This document shows, in pieces, positions 32,229 to 33,120 of a stretch of 33,120 bases of DNA. Within the stretch, counting starts at the first letter, position 1; each line of letters opens with the position of its first letter. The notes under the pieces were generated by a model that had not been told where the DNA came from, ran no database searches, and saw only the letters and a list, made by a program, of their open reading frames with translations. The DNA is from Lachnospiraceae bacterium. Lineage in GTDB: Bacteria > Bacillota > Clostridia > Lachnospirales > Lachnospiraceae. The stretch covers positions 1-33,120 of the forward strand of contig JAUNCZ010000035.1 of the NCBI GenBank assembly GCA_030526405.1. Direction: 5' to 3'. The translations under genes and the position numbers were made by a program.

Positions 32229-32238
32229 TCGCGGAGCG

Positions 32239-32330
32239 TTTTATCTCAGTCGGAGATTGGACTCCCACTGAGACTAATTTGTCAATGCTCACCACCTATA
32301 GAGGTGGGAGTCTTCTCCACTGAGATAAAA
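32239..32330. repeat. Large inverted repeat forming the second half of repeat copy B
   Basis: The left arm (32239-32268) and right arm (32304-32330) pair over 26 positions: ttttatctcagt with actgagataaaa, then ggaga with tctcc, then gactcccac with gtgggagtc, with small bulges between. The 35-base centre contains another small hairpin (ccacct/aggtgg). The element could fold as one ~92-nt RNA hairpin or a DNA cruciform. Confidence 0.8.
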
Positions 32331-32369
32331 ACATGTTCAGCAACCTGTTATCCTGTAGAATTTTTCTTC

Positions 32370-33119
32370 TTACCAGATTTTCATATTCCCAGCCAGAGTA
32401 TCCTTGATCACTGCAAGAAACTCCCGCAGCATGTTGTTGGGAAGAAACCAGGGATTTGATCCTGCCGGAATTCCAAAGGGATCTGTAAGACCCTGTTTTT
32501 CTGCCAGGCGAAGACTTCGGAACATGTGAAAATTGCTGGTTACAATGCCAACCCTTTTCCCTGTGAGATCCACAAGTTCCATGCTGTTTCTGACATTTTC
32601 CGTAGTATTTCGGGACTGGTCCTCCAGAATAATTCTGTCGTCACTGATTCCTCTGTCTCTGAGATACTCTGCCATCACATTGGCCTCTGAGTCAGGCTCA
32701 TTGTAGCCCTGCCCTCCACATACAATACAGAGGGTGTCCGGATGCTCCTGCAGATACTGCAGGGCTCTGTCAAGGCGATACCGCAGGATCACACTGGGGC
32801 CGGATGGTTTCACCTGGGCACCCAGCACCAGGATATACTCCGGTTCCTGAAGGGCCTGCTCTCTGAACCCTGACAACACCAGTGCCTCAACCCCCAGAAA
32901 CAACACCAGAATCACCATTCCCACACCTGCTGCCAGCAGCCTCAGCCATCTGGGCAGCAACAGATGAAGTTTCATTCTGATTCCCAATGCCAGAAGCAGG
33001 GAACCTGCTCCAAGAATGATCCACACCAGATAGAACAGAGTGCCAGAACCTCCTGCTTTCACAAATATTCCGTAGATTACAAACAGAATTCCCAATAACA
33101 GGAACAGAATCATAATCAT
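32370..33119 (-). CDS. DUF218 (YdcF/SanA/ElyC-like) membrane protein, 5' end at window edge
   Basis: The visible 249 residues contain three membrane segments (about 2-19, 28-47 and 61-83). The DUF218 domain follows: YILVLGAQVKPSGPSVILRYRLDRAL, the GGQG turn, SEANVMAEYLRDRGI, LEDQSRNTTENVRNS and VTSNFHMFRSLRLA. Family members (SanA, ElyC, YdcF) relate to envelope integrity and cell-wall precursor handling, but the reaction is not settled. An ATG sits one base from the edge with a second two codons later, so the true start may be outside. It is the only intact gene right of repeat copy B. Confidence 0.88.
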   Translation of the reverse strand: MIMILFLLLGILFVIYGIFVKAGGSGTLFYLVWIILGAGSLLLALGIRMKLHLLLPRWLRLLAAGVGMVILVLFLGVEALVLSGFREQALQEPEYILVLGAQVKPSGPSVILRYRLDRALQYLQEHPDTLCIVCGGQGYNEPDSEANVMAEYLRDRGISDDRIILEDQSRNTTENVRNSMELVDLTGKRVGIVTSNFHMFRSLRLAEKQGLTDPFGIPAGSNPWFLPNNMLREFLAVIKDTLAGNMKIW

Positions 33120-33120
33120 C

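Noticed and set aside
16583-32357. CRISPR or insertion sequence as explanation of the repeats
   Set aside because: Copies are few, not regularly spaced, and no cas gene or transposase is present.

Overview
The window looks like chromosomal DNA of a gut Firmicute of the family Lachnospiraceae, probably Blautia-like. This rests on moderate GC, strong AGGAGG-type ribosome sites, lipoprotein solute-binding proteins of the 'GLxxCGG' type, a YesM/YesN sensor pair, a DUF624 protein and a GH36 alpha-galactosidase. The genus is inferred from style, not from a search. No rRNA, tRNA, CRISPR array, transposase or phage gene was seen.

Region 1 (1-13,976) is an alpha-galactoside utilisation locus. On the minus strand, in transcription order, it holds a YesN-like response regulator, a YesM-like histidine kinase and a membrane-anchored solute-binding-like protein. 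These are followed by an AraC regulator, a sugar-binding lipoprotein, two permeases (MalF and MalG types), a membrane-anchored mini binding-protein-like protein, a DUF624/YesL protein and the start of an MsmX/UgpC-type ATPase cut by the window edge. A GH36 alpha-galactosidase is read divergently and ends at a strong terminator. The logic is sense, import, then intracellular cleavage of galactosides.

Region 2 (14,055-21,107) is an Opp/Dpp/Nik-family ABC operon (permease, permease, ATPase, ATPase, binding protein last) preceded by a cysteine desulfidase (CyuA/UPF0597 family) gene. Between desulfidase and transporter lies a 417-bp gap packed with palindromes. It carries one copy of an ~83-bp dispersed repeat, and a related repeat separates the two ATPase genes.

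Region 3 (21,238-29,536) is the most interesting part. It has a binding protein, a fused double permease and an ATPase of the Fbp/Afu/Phn type, followed by an EEP-fold phosphodiesterase/nuclease and a HAD phosphatase. Next to these are a LacI regulator and a divergent PHP-domain phosphoesterase. The binding-protein and PHP promoters have the same -35, spacer length and -10, and each has a CGTTT-centred LacI-type operator just downstream. I read this as one LacI-controlled regulon for importing and dephosphorylating a phosphorylated organic compound, not iron.

Region 4 (29,541-33,120) is a decaying edge: a frameshifted histidine phosphatase, an intact secreted Ig-like-repeat protein with a C-terminal Cys/His motif, an Asp/Glu racemase remnant with an internal deletion, a second copy of the dispersed repeat with a large hairpin, and a DUF218 (YdcF/SanA-like) membrane protein at the edge.
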